Assembly (NCBI RefSeq): GCF_005250615.1
Contig: NZ_SULM01000009.1
Coordinates: forward strand, 186,001-250,000
Source: Pseudomonas rhizoryzae
GTDB lineage: Bacteria > Pseudomonadota > Gammaproteobacteria > Pseudomonadales > Pseudomonadaceae
Direction: 5' to 3'
Length of the DNA stretch: 64,000 bases
Part shown: one piece after another, positions 44,770-56,285 of the stretch
How positions within the stretch are numbered: position 1 is the first letter of the stretch
How the letters are laid out: the number at the start of each line of letters is the position of its first letter
Position numbers and translations under genes: made by a program
The notes under the pieces: model-generated
What the model was told of the DNA's origin: nothing
Seen by the model: the letters and a program-made list of their open reading frames with translations, nothing else
The model's database searches: none

Positions 44770-45143
44770 CTCATCTCCTGCCAAAGCCAGTCAGCACTAA
44801 AAGTGTGCAAAGCCGCTAGCTAGTGAAACCTTTGGTGTCATAAAGGTGCAACACCCTCCGCCAAAACTCTTGCCTACAACCAAACGGATGCGAGTCCTAG
44901 AAGGCACAAGATTGAACACGACGGTTTGTGCACGCTTTTTGCTATCACGATTTCCGTGCAACGACCGATCAGGCCGGGAACTCTTAAGGACATTTCTTAA
45001 GAGGACTGGCTAATTCATCGATTCAATGCAATTTTTTGATAAAACCTATCGCCTCTCCAAGAGAGGTGCTATATGTGCCGCCATTAGAACAAACAGCCAC
45101 GGCTGACACGATGGCTGATCCTCAACCCAAAGGAGCATTTCTG
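44770..45143. promoter_or_regulatory. Leader and promoter region of the porin gene
   Basis: 374 bases without a gene. A perfect 8-bp inverted repeat CTCTTAAG / CTTAAGAG (44981-44988 / 44996-45003, 7-base spacer) sits about 140 bases before the porin ATG and looks like an operator. A TTGAT at 45034 has no matching ATCAA, so an Anr box is not supported. A frame open from 45036 enters the porin but has no ribosome site. Confidence 0.45.
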
Positions 45144-46433
45144 ATGCAAGCGATGAAGTGGAGCGTTATCGCCCTGGCAGTAGCCGCAGGGACCACTCAA
45201 ATGGCATTCGCCGATCAACAGTCCGAATCCAAGGGCTTCGTTGAAGACAGCAAGCTGACCCTGCTGAACCGGAACTACTACTTCAACCGGGACCTGAAAA
45301 ACGGCGCCAACGATCGTATCGATTGGACCCAAGGTTTCCTGATGAACTACTCGTCGGGCTTCACTCAGGGCACCGTGGGTGTCGGTGTGGATGCCTTCGG
45401 TTACTTGGGCCTCAAGCTCGACGGTGGCGCTGGCACTTCCGGCACCGGCAACCTGCCACGTAACAGCCGCGGCGAGCCTGCCGACGAATACTCCACTGCT
45501 GGCGCCGCCGTTAAGGTCCGCATCTCCAATACCGTGCTGAAGTACGGCAATCTGCAGCCCACCTCCCCGGTATTCGCCCTAGGTGGTAGCCGCCTGTTCC
45601 CGGCCAACGGCACCGGCTTCATGTTGACCAGCGAAGAAATCGACAAGCTGTTCCTTGAAGCGGGTTACTTCACGGCTACCCGTGACGGCATCCAGACCTT
45701 CCACGACGGCGACATCGGCACCTCCTACTCGGGCGAGACTGCTCGTTCCGCCTCCTACGCAGGTGGCAAGTACAGCTTCAACGACCAGCTCTCCGCATCT
45801 GTCTACTACGGCAAGATGAAGGATCTCTGGAACCAGTACTACGGCAACCTGAACTACGTTCAGCCGCTGAGTGCCAACCAGTCCCTGACCTTCGATGCCA
45901 ACTACTACTACACCAAGGATACCGGCAGCGCCAAACTGGGCGATATCAGCAACAACGCCTTCTCTCTGGCTGCCGCCTATAGCATCGATGCCCACACCTT
46001 CACCCTGGGCTTCCAGAAGGTCAACGGCGATACTCCCTTCGACTACGCAGCGGCTGAAACCGGTGGTGGTGGCGACGGCATCTTCCTGGCCAACTCCATC
46101 CAGTACTCGGACTTCAACGCCCCCGGCGAGAAATCCTGGCAAGCTCGATACGACCTGAACATGGCCACCCTGGGCGTTCCGGGCCTGAGCTTCATGACCC
46201 GTTATGTCTACGGTAGCGGCATCACCGATGACACCAACGGTGTCTACGGTGCCTACGCGGACGGCGCCAAAGAGCGCGAAACCAACGTGGAAGCCAAGTA
46301 CAAGGTCCAGAGCGGCCCGGCCAAGGACCTGTCCTTCCGCGTTCGCCAGAGCTGGCACCGCGGCGACGCCAGCACTGGCGGCACTGTGAACGAGTTCCGC
46401 ATCATCACCGAGTACCCGCTGAACATCCTCTAA
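45144..46433 (+). CDS. OprD-family outer-membrane porin
   Basis: 429-residue 18-strand porin. Signal peptide [20 protein letters not shown] to AFA; the mature part opens [20 protein letters not shown]. Family elements: [30 protein letters not shown], a [13 protein letters not shown] segment, and the C-terminal [13 protein letters not shown]. It takes up amino acids, peptides or aromatic acids depending on subgroup. AGGAG precedes the ATG at 45144. The place between HIT/slyX and proS is that of oprD in P. aeruginosa as I recall; the sequence could equally be called OprE-like. Confidence 0.9.
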   Translation: MQAMKWSVIALAVAAGTTQMAFADQQSESKGFVEDSKLTLLNRNYYFNRDLKNGANDRIDWTQGFLMNYSSGFTQGTVGVGVDAFGYLGLKLDGGAGTSGTGNLPRNSRGEPADEYSTAGAAVKVRISNTVLKYGNLQPTSPVFALGGSRLFPANGTGFMLTSEEIDKLFLEAGYFTATRDGIQTFHDGDIGTSYSGETARSASYAGGKYSFNDQLSASVYYGKMKDLWNQYYGNLNYVQPLSANQSLTFDANYYYTKDTGSAKLGDISNNAFSLAAAYSIDAHTFTLGFQKVNGDTPFDYAAAETGGGGDGIFLANSIQYSDFNAPGEKSWQARYDLNMATLGVPGLSFMTRYVYGSGITDDTNGVYGAYADGAKERETNVEAKYKVQSGPAKDLSFRVRQSWHRGDASTGGTVNEFRIITEYPLNIL

Positions 46434-46460
46434 TAGAGGCCAGCGCTTCTCGTACGATCC

Positions 46461-46492
46461 AACAGCCCGGCGAATGCCGGGCTGTTGCTTTT
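46461..46492 (+). terminator. Terminator after the porin gene
   Basis: AACAGCCCGGC / GCCGGGCTGTT, 11-bp perfect stem with a GAAT loop, then GCTTTT, 28 bases after the stop. Confidence 0.88.
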
Positions 46493-46587
46493 CCAGCCTA
46501 GACCGACTCCCTCCGCGTCCCTGTACGCCCTGCCCCACCCCACCGTACAATGCCGGTCCCGTCTTGATGCCGACAGACCGCCTAGCC

Positions 46588-48294
46588 ATGCGTACCAGTC
46601 AGTTCCTGCTGTCCACCCTCAAAGAAACCCCTTCCGATGCCGTGGTGATCAGCCACCAGTTGCTGCTGCGCGCCGGCATGATCCGCAAGCTGGCCTCGGG
46701 TCTCTACACCTGGTTGCCGCTGGGCCTGCGCGTGCTGCGCAAGGTGGAAGCCGTGGTCCGCGAAGAAATGAACGCCACGGGTGCGCTCGAAGTGCTGATG
46801 CCGGCCATCCAGCCCGCCGAGTTGTGGCAGGAGTCCGGTCGCTGGGAGCAATACGGTCCCGAACTGCTACGCCTGAAGGATCGCCATCAGCGGGATTTCT
46901 GCGTGGGCCCGACCCACGAGGAAGTCATCACCGATCTGATGCGCAACGAGCTGAACAGCTATAAGCAGTTGCCGATCAACCTGTATCAGATCCAGACCAA
47001 GTTCCGCGACGAGATCCGTCCGCGCTTCGGCCTGATGCGCGGTCGCGAGTTCGTGATGAAGGATGCCTACTCCTTCCACCTCAACCAGGCTTCGCTGCAG
47101 GAAACCTACGACGCCATGTACCAGGCGTACTGCAACGTCTTCAGCCGCCTGGGCCTGAACTTCCGTCCGGTGCAAGCGGACAATGGTTCCATCGGCGGCA
47201 GCGGCTCCCACGAATTCCACGTGCTGGCCAGCTCTGGCGAAGATGACATCGTCTTTAGCGACAGCTCCGACTACGCCGCCAACATCGAAAAGGCCGAGGC
47301 CTTACCGCGGGAAACCGAGCGTGGCGCCGCTACCGAAGAATTGCGCCTGGTCGATACGCCCGAGACCAAGACCATCGCCGATCTGGTGGAAAAATTCGGC
47401 CTGGCCATCGAGAAGACCGTGAAGACCCTGGTGGTCCGCAGTGCCGAGGAAGGCAAGCTGGTCGCCCTGGTGGTGCGCGGCGATCATGAGCTCAACGAGA
47501 TCAAGGCGGCCAACCTGCCGGAAGTCGCAAGCCCCCTGGTGTTCGCCACCGAGCCCGAGATCCGCGCCGCCATCGGCGCGAGCCCCGGCTCCCTGGGCCC
47601 GATGAACCTGCCGATTCCCTGCATCGTCGATCGCTCGGTCGCGCTGATGAGCGACTTCGGCATCGGTGCCAACCAGGAAGACAAGCACTACTTCGGCGTC
47701 AACTGGGAGCGTGATTTGCCGCTGCCGCAGGTCGCCGACCTACGCAACGTGGTCGCCGGCGATCCCAGCCCGGATGGCAAGGGCACCCTGGTGATCAAGC
47801 GCGGCATCGAAGTGGGCCACATCTTCCAACTGGGCACGAAGTACAGCGAGGCCATGAAGCTGGCGGTGCTGGGCGAAGAAGGCAAGCCGACCACCCTGAC
47901 CATGGGTTGCTACGGCATCGGGGTATCCCGTGTGGTCGCCGCCGCCATCGAGCAGAACCACGACGAGCGCGGTATTCGCTGGCCGGCCGCCCTGGCGCCC
48001 TTCGAGGTTGCCCTGGTACCAATGAAATACGAAAACGCCGCGGTCAAGGAAGCCACGGATCGCCTCTATGGCGAACTGAAGGCAGCAGGCTTCGACGTGC
48101 TGCTGGATGATCGTGACAAGAAGACCAGCCCTGGCGTGAAGTTCGCCGACATGGAGCTGATCGGCATTCCCCATCGCCTGGTGGTGGGTGAGCGCGGCCT
48201 CAACGAGGGCGTGGTCGAATACAAGGGCCGTACCGACAGCGACAGCCAGAATGTCGCCCTGGCCGAGATCGTCAGCTTCCTCAAGGCGCGCTAA
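46588..48294 (+). CDS. proS: Prolyl-tRNA synthetase
   Basis: 568-residue class II synthetase charging tRNA(Pro). Opens [20 protein letters not shown]; motif 2 in [20 protein letters not shown]; an insertion editing domain (about 225-385) that clears Ala-tRNA(Pro), with VKTLVVRS and the GSLGPMNLP segment; motif 3 in [19 protein letters not shown]; anticodon-binding domain at the end. The start at 46588 matches known ProS; an ORF open further upstream runs through the porin terminator. YbaK, which clears Cys-tRNA(Pro), is elsewhere in this window. Confidence 0.96.
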   Translation: MRTSQFLLSTLKETPSDAVVISHQLLLRAGMIRKLASGLYTWLPLGLRVLRKVEAVVREEMNATGALEVLMPAIQPAELWQESGRWEQYGPELLRLKDRHQRDFCVGPTHEEVITDLMRNELNSYKQLPINLYQIQTKFRDEIRPRFGLMRGREFVMKDAYSFHLNQASLQETYDAMYQAYCNVFSRLGLNFRPVQADNGSIGGSGSHEFHVLASSGEDDIVFSDSSDYAANIEKAEALPRETERGAATEELRLVDTPETKTIADLVEKFGLAIEKTVKTLVVRSAEEGKLVALVVRGDHELNEIKAANLPEVASPLVFATEPEIRAAIGASPGSLGPMNLPIPCIVDRSVALMSDFGIGANQEDKHYFGVNWERDLPLPQVADLRNVVAGDPSPDGKGTLVIKRGIEVGHIFQLGTKYSEAMKLAVLGEEGKPTTLTMGCYGIGVSRVVAAAIEQNHDERGIRWPAALAPFEVALVPMKYENAAVKEATDRLYGELKAAGFDVLLDDRDKKTSPGVKFADMELIGIPHRLVVGERGLNEGVVEYKGRTDSDSQNVALAEIVSFLKAR

Positions 48295-48304
48295 GGCTCT
48301 CGTT

Positions 48305-48334
48305 CCAGGTCAGGTGTTCGCGCGCCTGACCTGG
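48305..48334. terminator. Inverted repeat between proS and acyP
   Basis: CCAGGTCAGG / CCTGACCTGG, perfect 10-bp arms with a 10-base loop, in the 15-base gap between the converging genes and running into the acyP end. No T-run on either strand; possibly bidirectional. Confidence 0.45.
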
Positions 48335-48594
48335 AAATCGGTGAAACCTTCCAAGGCCACCTCCTCCAGCTCCACCGCCGTCACCTGCGCCGTTGCAGGC
48401 CCCTGCCAGAGCCAACTCTCCAACCTGGCAAGCGCCTCAGCCGAACCCTCCAGATGGCACTCCACCCGGCCATCAGCCAGATTTCGCACCCAGCCCGTGA
48501 CGCCCAGTCGTTGCGCCTCTTGCCGGGTACTTTCGCGATAGTAGACACCCTGTACCCGACCGCTGATCAGGGCATGGCGCGCCAATGTGGTCAT
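48310..48594 (-). CDS. acyP: Acylphosphatase
   Basis: 94-residue enzyme that hydrolyses acyl phosphates. The catalytic arginine is residue 20 ([10 protein letters not shown]) and the asparagine residue 38 ([12 protein letters not shown]), exactly as in the family. The ATG at 48594 overlaps the stop of the YihY gene by four bases (ATGA). A long open frame upstream in another gene is not part of it. Confidence 0.93.
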   Translation of the reverse strand: MTTLARHALISGRVQGVYYRESTRQEAQRLGVTGWVRNLADGRVECHLEGSAEALARLESWLWQGPATAQVTAVELEEVALEGFTDFQVRRANT

Positions 48595-49844
48595 CGTCTC
48601 GCGACTCCGCTTTCTTCCAGTGGTGGCGCGACTCGCAGCCAGTGCGCCACGCTGCCACCCAGCAACTCGCGACGTTCCGCCTGCAGGCGCACGAAGGCCT
48701 CCTGCAGCAGCGGATACCAATCCCCGGGAAAGCGCTCGGCCGCCGGCCAGCAGTCTGGCGACGGGGGAGCCCAGGGCGCGCGGTCCAGCAGATCCAGCAA
48801 GGCATAGCCATGCAGGTCGCGGCACAGCACCCAATGGCCGCTGTCGTTCTGGCACACCAGGCGCTCCTGCTGGAGAAAGGCCAGCACCGCATGCCACTCG
48901 TGCTCCGGCAGTTTCCAACCGGCGTCGTGCAGGCGGCCCAGATGCAGACTGGAGCCAATCTGCTGTCGCTCCAGGAAGGCCCGCAGCACGGCGAGCAGGA
49001 CGAAGAAGGCAGGCAGCGGTGCCCGGCGCCAGTGATGGGTGGTGGACAGGCTGCAGACCACCTCCGCGCCCAACAGCACGATCAGCCAGCAAACGTAGAT
49101 CCAGACCAAGAACAGCGGCACCGTGGCGAAGGCACCATAGATCAGTTGGTAGCCGGGGAAATAGAAGACATAGAGCCCGAAAAGGCTTTTGGCCGCCTCG
49201 AACAGCACGCCGGTCAGAGCGCCCCCGATCAGGGCGTGACGCAAGGGCACTCGGGTATTGGGCACGGCGGCGTACATCAGGGTGAAGGCGGCGATGCTGA
49301 ACAGCAGGGGCGTGACCTTGAGCAGGACCTGGGCGCCCGACATGCCGTAGGAACCGAAGACCAGGGCCACCGAGGCTAGGTAGGTGCTCATGGCGAAACC
49401 GGCACCGAGCAGCAACGGCCCCAGGCTGAGTACCGCCCAGTAGAGCAGGAAGCTGGACACGCCACGCCGCGGGATACGCACGCGCCAGATGTCGTTGAAG
49501 GTCTTTTCCACCGTCACCAGCATGAAAAAGGAGGTCACCGCCAACAGGGCGACGCCGAGCCAGGTCAGGTGCCGCGCCTGCTCGATGAAGTTGCGCAGGT
49601 ATTCCTCCAGCGTCGCCCCGGTGGAGGGCACGAAGTTGCGGAAAATGAAGGCCTGAATCTGGACCTCCGTACCCTGGAAGGCGGGAATCGCCGAGAGCAT
49701 GGCGAAGGTCACGGTCATCACCGGGACCACGGCGAACAGGGTGGTATAGGTCAGGGCCGCGGCGTTGTTCGGTGCGCGGTCCTCGATGAAGCGCTCGGCG
49801 AGATAGCGAACGAAGGACAGCAGTTCACGCAAGCGGGCCGACAT
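48591..49844 (-). CDS. YihY/BrkB family inner-membrane protein
   Basis: 417 residues. Six hydrophobic segments in residues 25-290 with family blocks [31 protein letters not shown] and [20 protein letters not shown], followed by a cytoplasmic C-terminal extension of about 130 residues. Formerly annotated as ribonuclease BN, which is wrong for this family; function unknown. GAGGAA lies six bases before the ATG. Translationally coupled to acyP. Confidence 0.88.
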   Translation of the reverse strand: MSARLRELLSFVRYLAERFIEDRAPNNAAALTYTTLFAVVPVMTVTFAMLSAIPAFQGTEVQIQAFIFRNFVPSTGATLEEYLRNFIEQARHLTWLGVALLAVTSFFMLVTVEKTFNDIWRVRIPRRGVSSFLLYWAVLSLGPLLLGAGFAMSTYLASVALVFGSYGMSGAQVLLKVTPLLFSIAAFTLMYAAVPNTRVPLRHALIGGALTGVLFEAAKSLFGLYVFYFPGYQLIYGAFATVPLFLVWIYVCWLIVLLGAEVVCSLSTTHHWRRAPLPAFFVLLAVLRAFLERQQIGSSLHLGRLHDAGWKLPEHEWHAVLAFLQQERLVCQNDSGHWVLCRDLHGYALLDLLDRAPWAPPSPDCWPAAERFPGDWYPLLQEAFVRLQAERRELLGGSVAHWLRVAPPLEESGVARR

Positions 49845-49935
49845 TGGCGGTTCCTCGAAAGGCACGGTCAAGGGCTGGCGCGGCAGTCCTCGCCAACCCG
49901 CTACAATGGGCATCTTACCTTCTATGGATCAGCCC

Positions 49936-50884
<949 letters not shown>

Positions 50885-50885
<1 letters not shown>

Positions 50886-51086
50886 GAGCCTGTTCAAAAT
50901 CTCGCGAGCTAGAGCCAGACAAGGCCTAGGCGGCCCCGCGAAAATAGCTGAGGAAGCGGATCGGACCCGCGCTCGGGTTTACAAGCGGTAAATGAGCATT
51001 GCGACGGGGCCGCCTAGGCGGGGCTGGCCTTCCAGGCCATTTTCAACGCGGTTTGGCCGACGCGCAGCAGATTTTGAATAGGCTCT
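50885..51086. repeat. Dispersed palindromic repeat, copy C (202 bp)
   Basis: End repeats AGAGCCTGTTCAAAATCT (50885-50902) and its complement at 51069-51086 match at 17 of 18. A second inverted repeat CCTAGGCGGCCCC / GGGGCCGCCTAGG (50925-50937 / 51006-51018) lies inside. The core (50977-51000, minus orientation) and the block 50922-51000 correspond to copy B. The outer ends differ completely from those of copy B. It begins one base before the last base of the wrbA stop codon. Confidence 0.8.
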
Positions 51087-51103
51087 AGGGGCAACCGGCG
51101 CGG

Positions 51104-51808
51104 CTACCAGCCCATGATTTCCTTGACGAAGGGAATGGTGAGCTTGCGCTGCGCCTGCAACGACGCCTGATCCAGACGTTCGAGCATGTCGAACAGGGCG
51201 TCCATGCTGCGGGTATTGCGCGAGAGGATGAAGCGACCGACTTCCTCGGTCAGGTGCAGCCCGCGACGCGAGGCGCGCAGTTGCAGGGCGCGCAGCTTGT
51301 CTTCGTCGGACAGCGGACGCAGCTGGAAGACCAGCGCCAGGGTCAGGCGCGACTTGAGATCGGCCAGTTGCACCGGCAGTTGCCGTGGCGACGCCGTACT
51401 GGAGATGAGCAGTCGCTTGCCGGCATCGCGCAGGCGATTGAACAGGTGGAAGAGTGCCTCTTCCCAGCGCCGCTGGCCGGCCAGGGCATCGAGATCGTCG
51501 AGGCAGACCAGCTCGCACTGCTCGAGATTGTCGAACAACTCCACGCCATAGTCGGCCAGCTCACCCATGGGCAGATAGATGGCGCGCTCGCCCAGCTCTT
51601 CTAGGCGATGGCAGGCGGCCTGCATGAGATGACTGCGGCCGGCACCCGCGCCGCCCCAGAGGTAGATCAGACTTTCCGTCCAGCCGGCGTCGGCGTCGCA
51701 CAGGCGCTCGACATAGCCGAGCGCCGCGGCATTGGCACCCGGGTAATAGTTGACGAAGGTGGCGTCGTCACGCAGACGAATACCCAGGGGCAGCTGTAAA
51801 GGCATCAT
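51104..51808 (-). CDS. hda: DnaA regulatory inactivator Hda
   Basis: 234-residue AAA+ protein related to DnaA; with the DNA clamp it stimulates ATP hydrolysis by DnaA to prevent re-initiation. Clamp-binding stretch LQLPLG at residues 4-9; P-loop WGGAGAGRSHLMQ near 51-63; Walker B VCLDDLDAL; sensor LLISSTASPRQL. The DNA-binding domain of DnaA is missing, as it should be. Starts at one of two adjacent ATGs (51808 or 51805). Follows the DUF2066 gene in the same direction. Confidence 0.93.
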   Translation of the reverse strand: MMPLQLPLGIRLRDDATFVNYYPGANAAALGYVERLCDADAGWTESLIYLWGGAGAGRSHLMQAACHRLEELGERAIYLPMGELADYGVELFDNLEQCELVCLDDLDALAGQRRWEEALFHLFNRLRDAGKRLLISSTASPRQLPVQLADLKSRLTLALVFQLRPLSDEDKLRALQLRASRRGLHLTEEVGRFILSRNTRSMDALFDMLERLDQASLQAQRKLTIPFVKEIMGW

Positions 51809-51905
51809 GCCGACTCGAACGGCTCTTGGCGGTTTCGCGAGGGCGCCAAGTCTAACCAAAACCCGGCCCCCTCGCAGCTGCCGCTTTAGCGATAGAGCGG
51901 CGTCC

Positions 51906-52985
51906 TCACGGCCAGCGGAAATACAGGGTGGTACGCCCGCTCGGCGCCGACTGGGCGGCAGGTGCCGTCGGTGCGGCATTGGCATCCACTGGCGTACCCG
52001 ACGCTGCTGGCATAGGGGCTGCTGGAGCGGCTGGTGCGGTCGTCGGTTGCAGACCGGCAAGACCAAGCTGTGCCTGCAACTGATCGGGGTTGGCGGTGAG
52101 GTCGTAGGTCAGTTGGGTACCCTCGACCTTCACCAGCCGACTCGACAGGGGTTCGAGCACCTTCTGCAACTGGGCATAGCGCTCGAAGTTGGAGTTGTCG
52201 GCCACCAGGGTGAGCGGCTGGGTAGTGCCTGGGCGCGAGACGAATTTCTTCGATAGGCGGGCGGCGACATCCTGCAGGACGGCAGCAGCCAGGGCGTCCT
52301 GGTCGGCCGCCTGGCTGCTGCCCTGCTCGACGGCGCCACCGTTCCACAGCCGCCACTGGGCCTGCCAGCCATTGCCCTGGGGCTTGGCATGCACGGCCAG
52401 CAGTGCATTGGCGCCATAGCGCTCGGAGGCCTGGCGCAGGACAGTAGGATCGCTGGCGTCGATATTGGCGGCGGTACCGGCCAGCTGTTCGTTGAGATCG
52501 GCCAGCGGCAGACGGATCGGCAAGCCGGCGCTCTGGGCGCCACGCTGCACACTGGCGCTGGCCGGTTGGCCGTCGCCCAGCAGGGTGGCGCCGCCATCGG
52601 CGTCATTGAGCCACCAGACCATCACCACCGGGCGATTGGCGCCCCAGACCGACAGGCCGGCCTGGCCGAGGGCGCGCTCGGTGGCGGCCGGATCGAAGTT
52701 GACCACCAGCACCTGCGGCGGGCCGGCATCGTAGCCGTATTGGGTGATAAGGGATTCAGGCGCCGCCAGGGCACTGGCAAGTCCAGGGTTCTGGCCAGCC
52801 TGGGAATTACCGGTCAACCGCACCGCCAGTTCCTGCAGGGCACGCTTGAGGGCGGCGTTACGCTCGTCCGGCTGTTGCGAGGTGACCGGCTCGCGGACCT
52901 GGTAGAGGTTGTCCACCACCTCGGCATGGGCGAACGGGCTCAGGACCAGTAGCGAGGCGAGCAACGAAAGGACGAGACGGCGCAT
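51906..52985 (-). CDS. DUF2066 domain-containing protein
   Basis: 359 residues with a signal peptide (MRRLVLSLLASLLVLSPFAHA) and then VVDNLYQVREPVTSQQPDERNA. The DUF2066 family is periplasmic and of unknown function. The last 40 residues are Ala/Pro-rich low complexity. It is upstream of hda and divergent from purM, an order kept in P. aeruginosa as I recall. Confidence 0.85.
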   Translation of the reverse strand: MRRLVLSLLASLLVLSPFAHAEVVDNLYQVREPVTSQQPDERNAALKRALQELAVRLTGNSQAGQNPGLASALAAPESLITQYGYDAGPPQVLVVNFDPAATERALGQAGLSVWGANRPVVMVWWLNDADGGATLLGDGQPASASVQRGAQSAGLPIRLPLADLNEQLAGTAANIDASDPTVLRQASERYGANALLAVHAKPQGNGWQAQWRLWNGGAVEQGSSQAADQDALAAAVLQDVAARLSKKFVSRPGTTQPLTLVADNSNFERYAQLQKVLEPLSSRLVKVEGTQLTYDLTANPDQLQAQLGLAGLQPTTAPAAPAAPMPAASGTPVDANAAPTAPAAQSAPSGRTTLYFRWP

Positions 52986-53180
52986 GGCGATTCCATAGAG
53001 GGGGCAAGGGGCATACCTTAAAAGCCGCCTGCCCCCTGGGCAAGGGCGCGGCTATCACGAGGGCGCGCCGAGCGGGCGAAGACGCAGGCAGTCAGGCTCA
53101 GACCACGGCGCACCGGCCGGGTGCCCTTTCGCGCCGGACCGGAGGCCACGGCATGCCGCGTGCTTTAGCGCGGCTTCTGG

Positions 53181-53219
53181 TAAAATCGCCCGCCTCATCG
53201 CCGGCTGGCGCCAGCCGGC
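53181..53219 (+). promoter_or_regulatory. purM leader: -10-like box and palindrome
   Basis: TAAAAT (53181-53186) is a fair -10 without a clear -35. It is followed at 53200-53219 by a perfect 20-bp palindrome (GCCGGCTGGC and its mirror) 30 bases before the purM ATG, which would fold into a strong hairpin in the leader RNA. Confidence 0.4.
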
Positions 53220-53250
53220 TCGTTTCGCCATTCGCTAAAGGCCAGGATTC

Positions 53251-54312
53251 ATGAGCAAACAACCCCAGCTGAGCTACAAGGACGCCGGTGTGGACATCGA
53301 CGCCGGTGAGGCTCTGGTAGAACGCATCAAGGGCGTCGCCAAGCGCACCGCCCGCCCGGAAGTCATGGGCGGCCTGGGGGGCTTCGGTGCCCTGTGCGAG
53401 ATCCCGGCCGGCTATCGCCAGCCGGTGCTGGTCTCCGGCACCGATGGGGTCGGCACCAAGCTGCGCCTGGCCATGAACCTGGCCAAGCACGACAGCATCG
53501 GCATCGACCTGGTCGCCATGTGCGTCAACGACCTGGTGGTCTGCGGCGCCGAGCCGCTGTTCTTCCTCGACTACTATGCCACCGGCAAGCTCAACGTCGA
53601 TGTCGCCGCCCAGGTGGTGACCGGCATCGGCGCCGGCTGCGAACAGGCCGGCTGCTCCTTGGTAGGTGGCGAGACCGCCGAGATGCCCGGCATGTACGAA
53701 GGCGAAGACTACGACCTGGCCGGCTTCTGCGTCGGCGTGGTGGAGAAGTCCGAGATCATCGACGGTTCCAAGGTGACCACCGGTGACGCCCTGATCGCCC
53801 TGCCCTCCTCCGGTCCGCACTCCAACGGCTATTCGCTGATCCGCAAGATCATCGAGGTGGCCGGTGCCGACATCGAGAACATCCAGCTCGACGGCCAGCC
53901 GCTGACCGACCTGCTGATGGCCCCCACCCGCATCTACGTCAAGCCGCTGCTCAAGCTGATCAAGGACACCGGCGCGGTCAAGGCCATGGCCCACATCACC
54001 GGCGGCGGCCTGCTGGACAACATCCCGCGCGTGCTGCCCGAGGGCGCCCAGGCGGTGCTGGACGTGGCCAGCTGGCAGCGTCCGGCGGTATTCGACTGGT
54101 TGCAGCAGCAGGGCAACGTCGACGAGACCGAGATGCACCGCGTGCTGAACTGCGGCGTGGGCATGGTCATCTGCGTGGCCCAGGAGCAGGTCGAGGGCGC
54201 CCTGAGCGTGCTGCGCGCCGAGGGTGAGCAGCCCTGGGTCATCGGCCGCATCGAACAGGCCGCGGCCGGCGCCGACCAGGTCGTGTTGAACAATCTGAAA
54301 CAGCACGGATGA
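53251..54312 (+). CDS. purM: Phosphoribosylformylglycinamidine cyclo-ligase
   Basis: 353-residue AIR synthetase, fifth step of purine synthesis (FGAM + ATP to AIR). Family blocks: [58 protein letters not shown] and [16 protein letters not shown]. Cytoplasmic dimer. Its last four bases overlap purN (ATGA), giving coupled synthesis of two pathway enzymes. A hairpin is in its leader. Confidence 0.96.
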   Translation: MSKQPQLSYKDAGVDIDAGEALVERIKGVAKRTARPEVMGGLGGFGALCEIPAGYRQPVLVSGTDGVGTKLRLAMNLAKHDSIGIDLVAMCVNDLVVCGAEPLFFLDYYATGKLNVDVAAQVVTGIGAGCEQAGCSLVGGETAEMPGMYEGEDYDLAGFCVGVVEKSEIIDGSKVTTGDALIALPSSGPHSNGYSLIRKIIEVAGADIENIQLDGQPLTDLLMAPTRIYVKPLLKLIKDTGAVKAMAHITGGGLLDNIPRVLPEGAQAVLDVASWQRPAVFDWLQQQGNVDETEMHRVLNCGVGMVICVAQEQVEGALSVLRAEGEQPWVIGRIEQAAAGADQVVLNNLKQHG

Positions 54313-54977
54313 GTCCTGCCGACTGCGCCGTGGTGGTGCTCATCTCCGGCCACGGCAGCAACCTGCAAGCCTTGATCGACGCCGCGAGGCCGCCCGTGCG
54401 GATCGCGGCGGTGATCGCCAACCGCGCCGAGGCCTATGGCCTGGAGCGGGCCCGCCAGGCCGGGATTCCTACCGCGGTGATCGATCACCGCGAACATCCC
54501 GACCGGGAGAGCTTCGATGCGGCCCTGGCCGCCGTCATCGACGCCCAGGGTGCCGACCTGGTGGTGCTAGCCGGTTTCATGCGCATCCTCACCCCGGGCT
54601 TCGTGCGGCGCTATCAGGGCCGCCTGCTGAACGTCCATCCCTCGCTACTGCCGCTGTACAAGGGCTTGCACACCCACCAGCGCGCCCTCGATGCCGGCGA
54701 TGCCTGGCACGGCTGCAGCGTGCACTTCGTGACCGAGGAATTGGATGGCGGACCCGTTGTCCTGCAATCGCGGGTAGCGGTGTTGGCCGAAGATACGTCG
54801 GAGAGCCTGGCGACACGGGTACACGCCGCCGAGCACCTCCTTTATCCTGTGGCGGTGCGGCTGTTCGCCGAAGGTCGTCTACGGCTGGGTACCCTGGGTG
54901 CCGAGCTCGATGGCCAGACGCTGCCGCCGACTGGAGCCACCCTACCGTCGAATACGGTAGCGGCCTCCCTTTCCTGA
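54309..54977 (+). CDS. purN: Phosphoribosylglycinamide formyltransferase
   Basis: 222-residue GAR transformylase using 10-formyl-tetrahydrofolate. [12 protein letters not shown] (phosphate loop) near 14-25; catalytic asparagine/histidine in [14 protein letters not shown] near 106-119; the aspartate in [10 protein letters not shown] near 143. Coupled to purM. A DUF3108 gene follows 15 bases later in the same direction. Confidence 0.95.
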   Translation: MSPADCAVVVLISGHGSNLQALIDAARPPVRIAAVIANRAEAYGLERARQAGIPTAVIDHREHPDRESFDAALAAVIDAQGADLVVLAGFMRILTPGFVRRYQGRLLNVHPSLLPLYKGLHTHQRALDAGDAWHGCSVHFVTEELDGGPVVLQSRVAVLAEDTSESLATRVHAAEHLLYPVAVRLFAEGRLRLGTLGAELDGQTLPPTGATLPSNTVAASLS

Positions 54978-54992
54978 CCCAAGGAGAACCTG

Positions 54993-55706
54993 ATGCGACG
55001 TCTGTTGTTCCTACTGGCCACCCTCTGCAGCGCCTCGGCCTTCGCCTTCGACCTGGAGCCGTTCACGGCCAGCTACACCGCCGACTGGAAGCAGATGCCG
55101 GTCAGCGGCTCTGCCGAGCGTTCGCTGCAGAAAGAGGCCGATGGCCGCTGGGAGTTGAAGTTCGAAGCCTCCATGCTGGTGGCGGGGCTCAGTGAATCCA
55201 GCACCTTCCGCCATGAGGGCGACGCCTTCCTGCCGGACACCTACCAGTACAAGCGCAGTGGTCTGGGCAAGAGCCGCGAAAGCGAGTTGACCTTCGACTG
55301 GGCCGCCAAGAAAGTCACCGGCAAGGACAAGGACGATCCCGTCACCCTCCCCCTGGATCGCGGCCTGCTGGACAAGTCGACCTACCAGCTCAAGCTGCAG
55401 CAGGATGTGGCCGACGGCAAGAAGAGCATGAGCTACCAGATCGCCGACGGTGACAGCATCGATACCTATGACTTCCGCGTCATCGGTCCCGAGCGCATCC
55501 GCACCCCGCTGGGCCTGTTCGACACCATCAAGGTGGAGCGCGTGCGCGACCCTACCAAGAGCAGCCGCAAGACCGAGCTGTGGTTCGCCAAGGACTGGGA
55601 CTACCTGCTGGTGCGTCTCTATCAGCAGGAGAGCGACGGCAAGGAATACCAGACCAGCCTCAAGGAAGGTACGGTCAATGGGCGCGAGGTGAAAGGCGCC
55701 AACTGA
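54993..55706 (+). CDS. DUF3108 domain-containing protein
   Basis: 237 residues with a signal peptide (MRRLLFLLATLCSASAFAF) and a lipid-transfer-like beta fold: LEPFTASYTADWKQMPVSGS, RTPLGLFDTIKVERVRD and TELWFAKDWDYLLVRL. Periplasmic, function unknown. AAGGAG lies six bases before the ATG; presumably the last gene of the purMN transcript, since a terminator follows. Confidence 0.85.
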   Translation: MRRLLFLLATLCSASAFAFDLEPFTASYTADWKQMPVSGSAERSLQKEADGRWELKFEASMLVAGLSESSTFRHEGDAFLPDTYQYKRSGLGKSRESELTFDWAAKKVTGKDKDDPVTLPLDRGLLDKSTYQLKLQQDVADGKKSMSYQIADGDSIDTYDFRVIGPERIRTPLGLFDTIKVERVRDPTKSSRKTELWFAKDWDYLLVRLYQQESDGKEYQTSLKEGTVNGREVKGAN

Positions 55707-55723
55707 GCCAGGCCCCTGGCAAG

Positions 55724-55751
55724 ACGCCCTCTTCGGAGGGCGTTTTCTTTT
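55724..55751 (+). terminator. Terminator after DUF3108 gene
   Basis: ACGCCCTC / GAGGGCGT stem with a stable TTCG loop, then TTTCTTTT, 17 bases after the stop. Confidence 0.9.
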
Positions 55752-55808
55752 CTAGCAGCGGAGGTTCCGCCGGGGTAGCTCCGAAGGACAGGGAAGACAG
55801 CCGATCTC

Positions 55809-56285
55809 TCAGGCGATATCGTCGGCACTGCGTTCCACACCACGCTGCTTCTCGTAGCGGACATCCTTACCCTCGAGCTGGGCGACCTGCTGCCAGCCAC
55901 GGGCCCGGTACAAGACATTGGCACGCACGGCAGCCGTGCCATCGGTGACCAGCCAGATCAGGGCATGGCGCCGGAACAGCGCCGTTTCGGCAGCAGCCAG
56001 CAGGCGAGCACCGAAGCCTTGTCCCTGCCATTCGGGTCTGACGAAGAGTGCGAAGACCTCTCCAGCGGACAAGTCCACCAGGCTGAAGCCCACGACGGCG
56101 TCAGCCACTTCCATCACCCAGGCACAGGGCTCGACCGCGATGGCGGCGGCGAGGGTTTCCAGGGTGATGCCGAGGTCGGCCAGTTGCTCGCGCGTCAGGG
56201 CGTTTTCCGTCACTGAGGTGCGGATGGCGAACAGGGCGTCCACGTCGGCCGGAGTAGCCAGGCGCAGTTGGGCGGAGGTAGTCAC
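55809..56285 (-). CDS. GNAT family N-acetyltransferase
   Basis: 158-residue acetyltransferase. The N-terminal LRLATPADVDALFAIRTSV and the acetyl-CoA loop EWQGQGFGARLLAAAE near residues 95-110 are typical; DGTAAVRANVLYRARGW follows. Substrate unknown. A GTG at 56285 preceded by GGGAAAA fits the family N-terminus; in-frame ATGs further upstream would add a segment with no similarity. Convergent with the purMN-DUF3108 genes. Confidence 0.8.
   Translation of the reverse strand: MTTSAQLRLATPADVDALFAIRTSVTENALTREQLADLGITLETLAAAIAVEPCAWVMEVADAVVGFSLVDLSAGEVFALFVRPEWQGQGFGARLLAAAETALFRRHALIWLVTDGTAAVRANVLYRARGWQQVAQLEGKDVRYEKQRGVERSADDIA

Noticed and set aside
45030-45050. An Anr/FNR box before the porin
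   Set aside because: Only the TTGAT half is present; the ATCAA half is missing.
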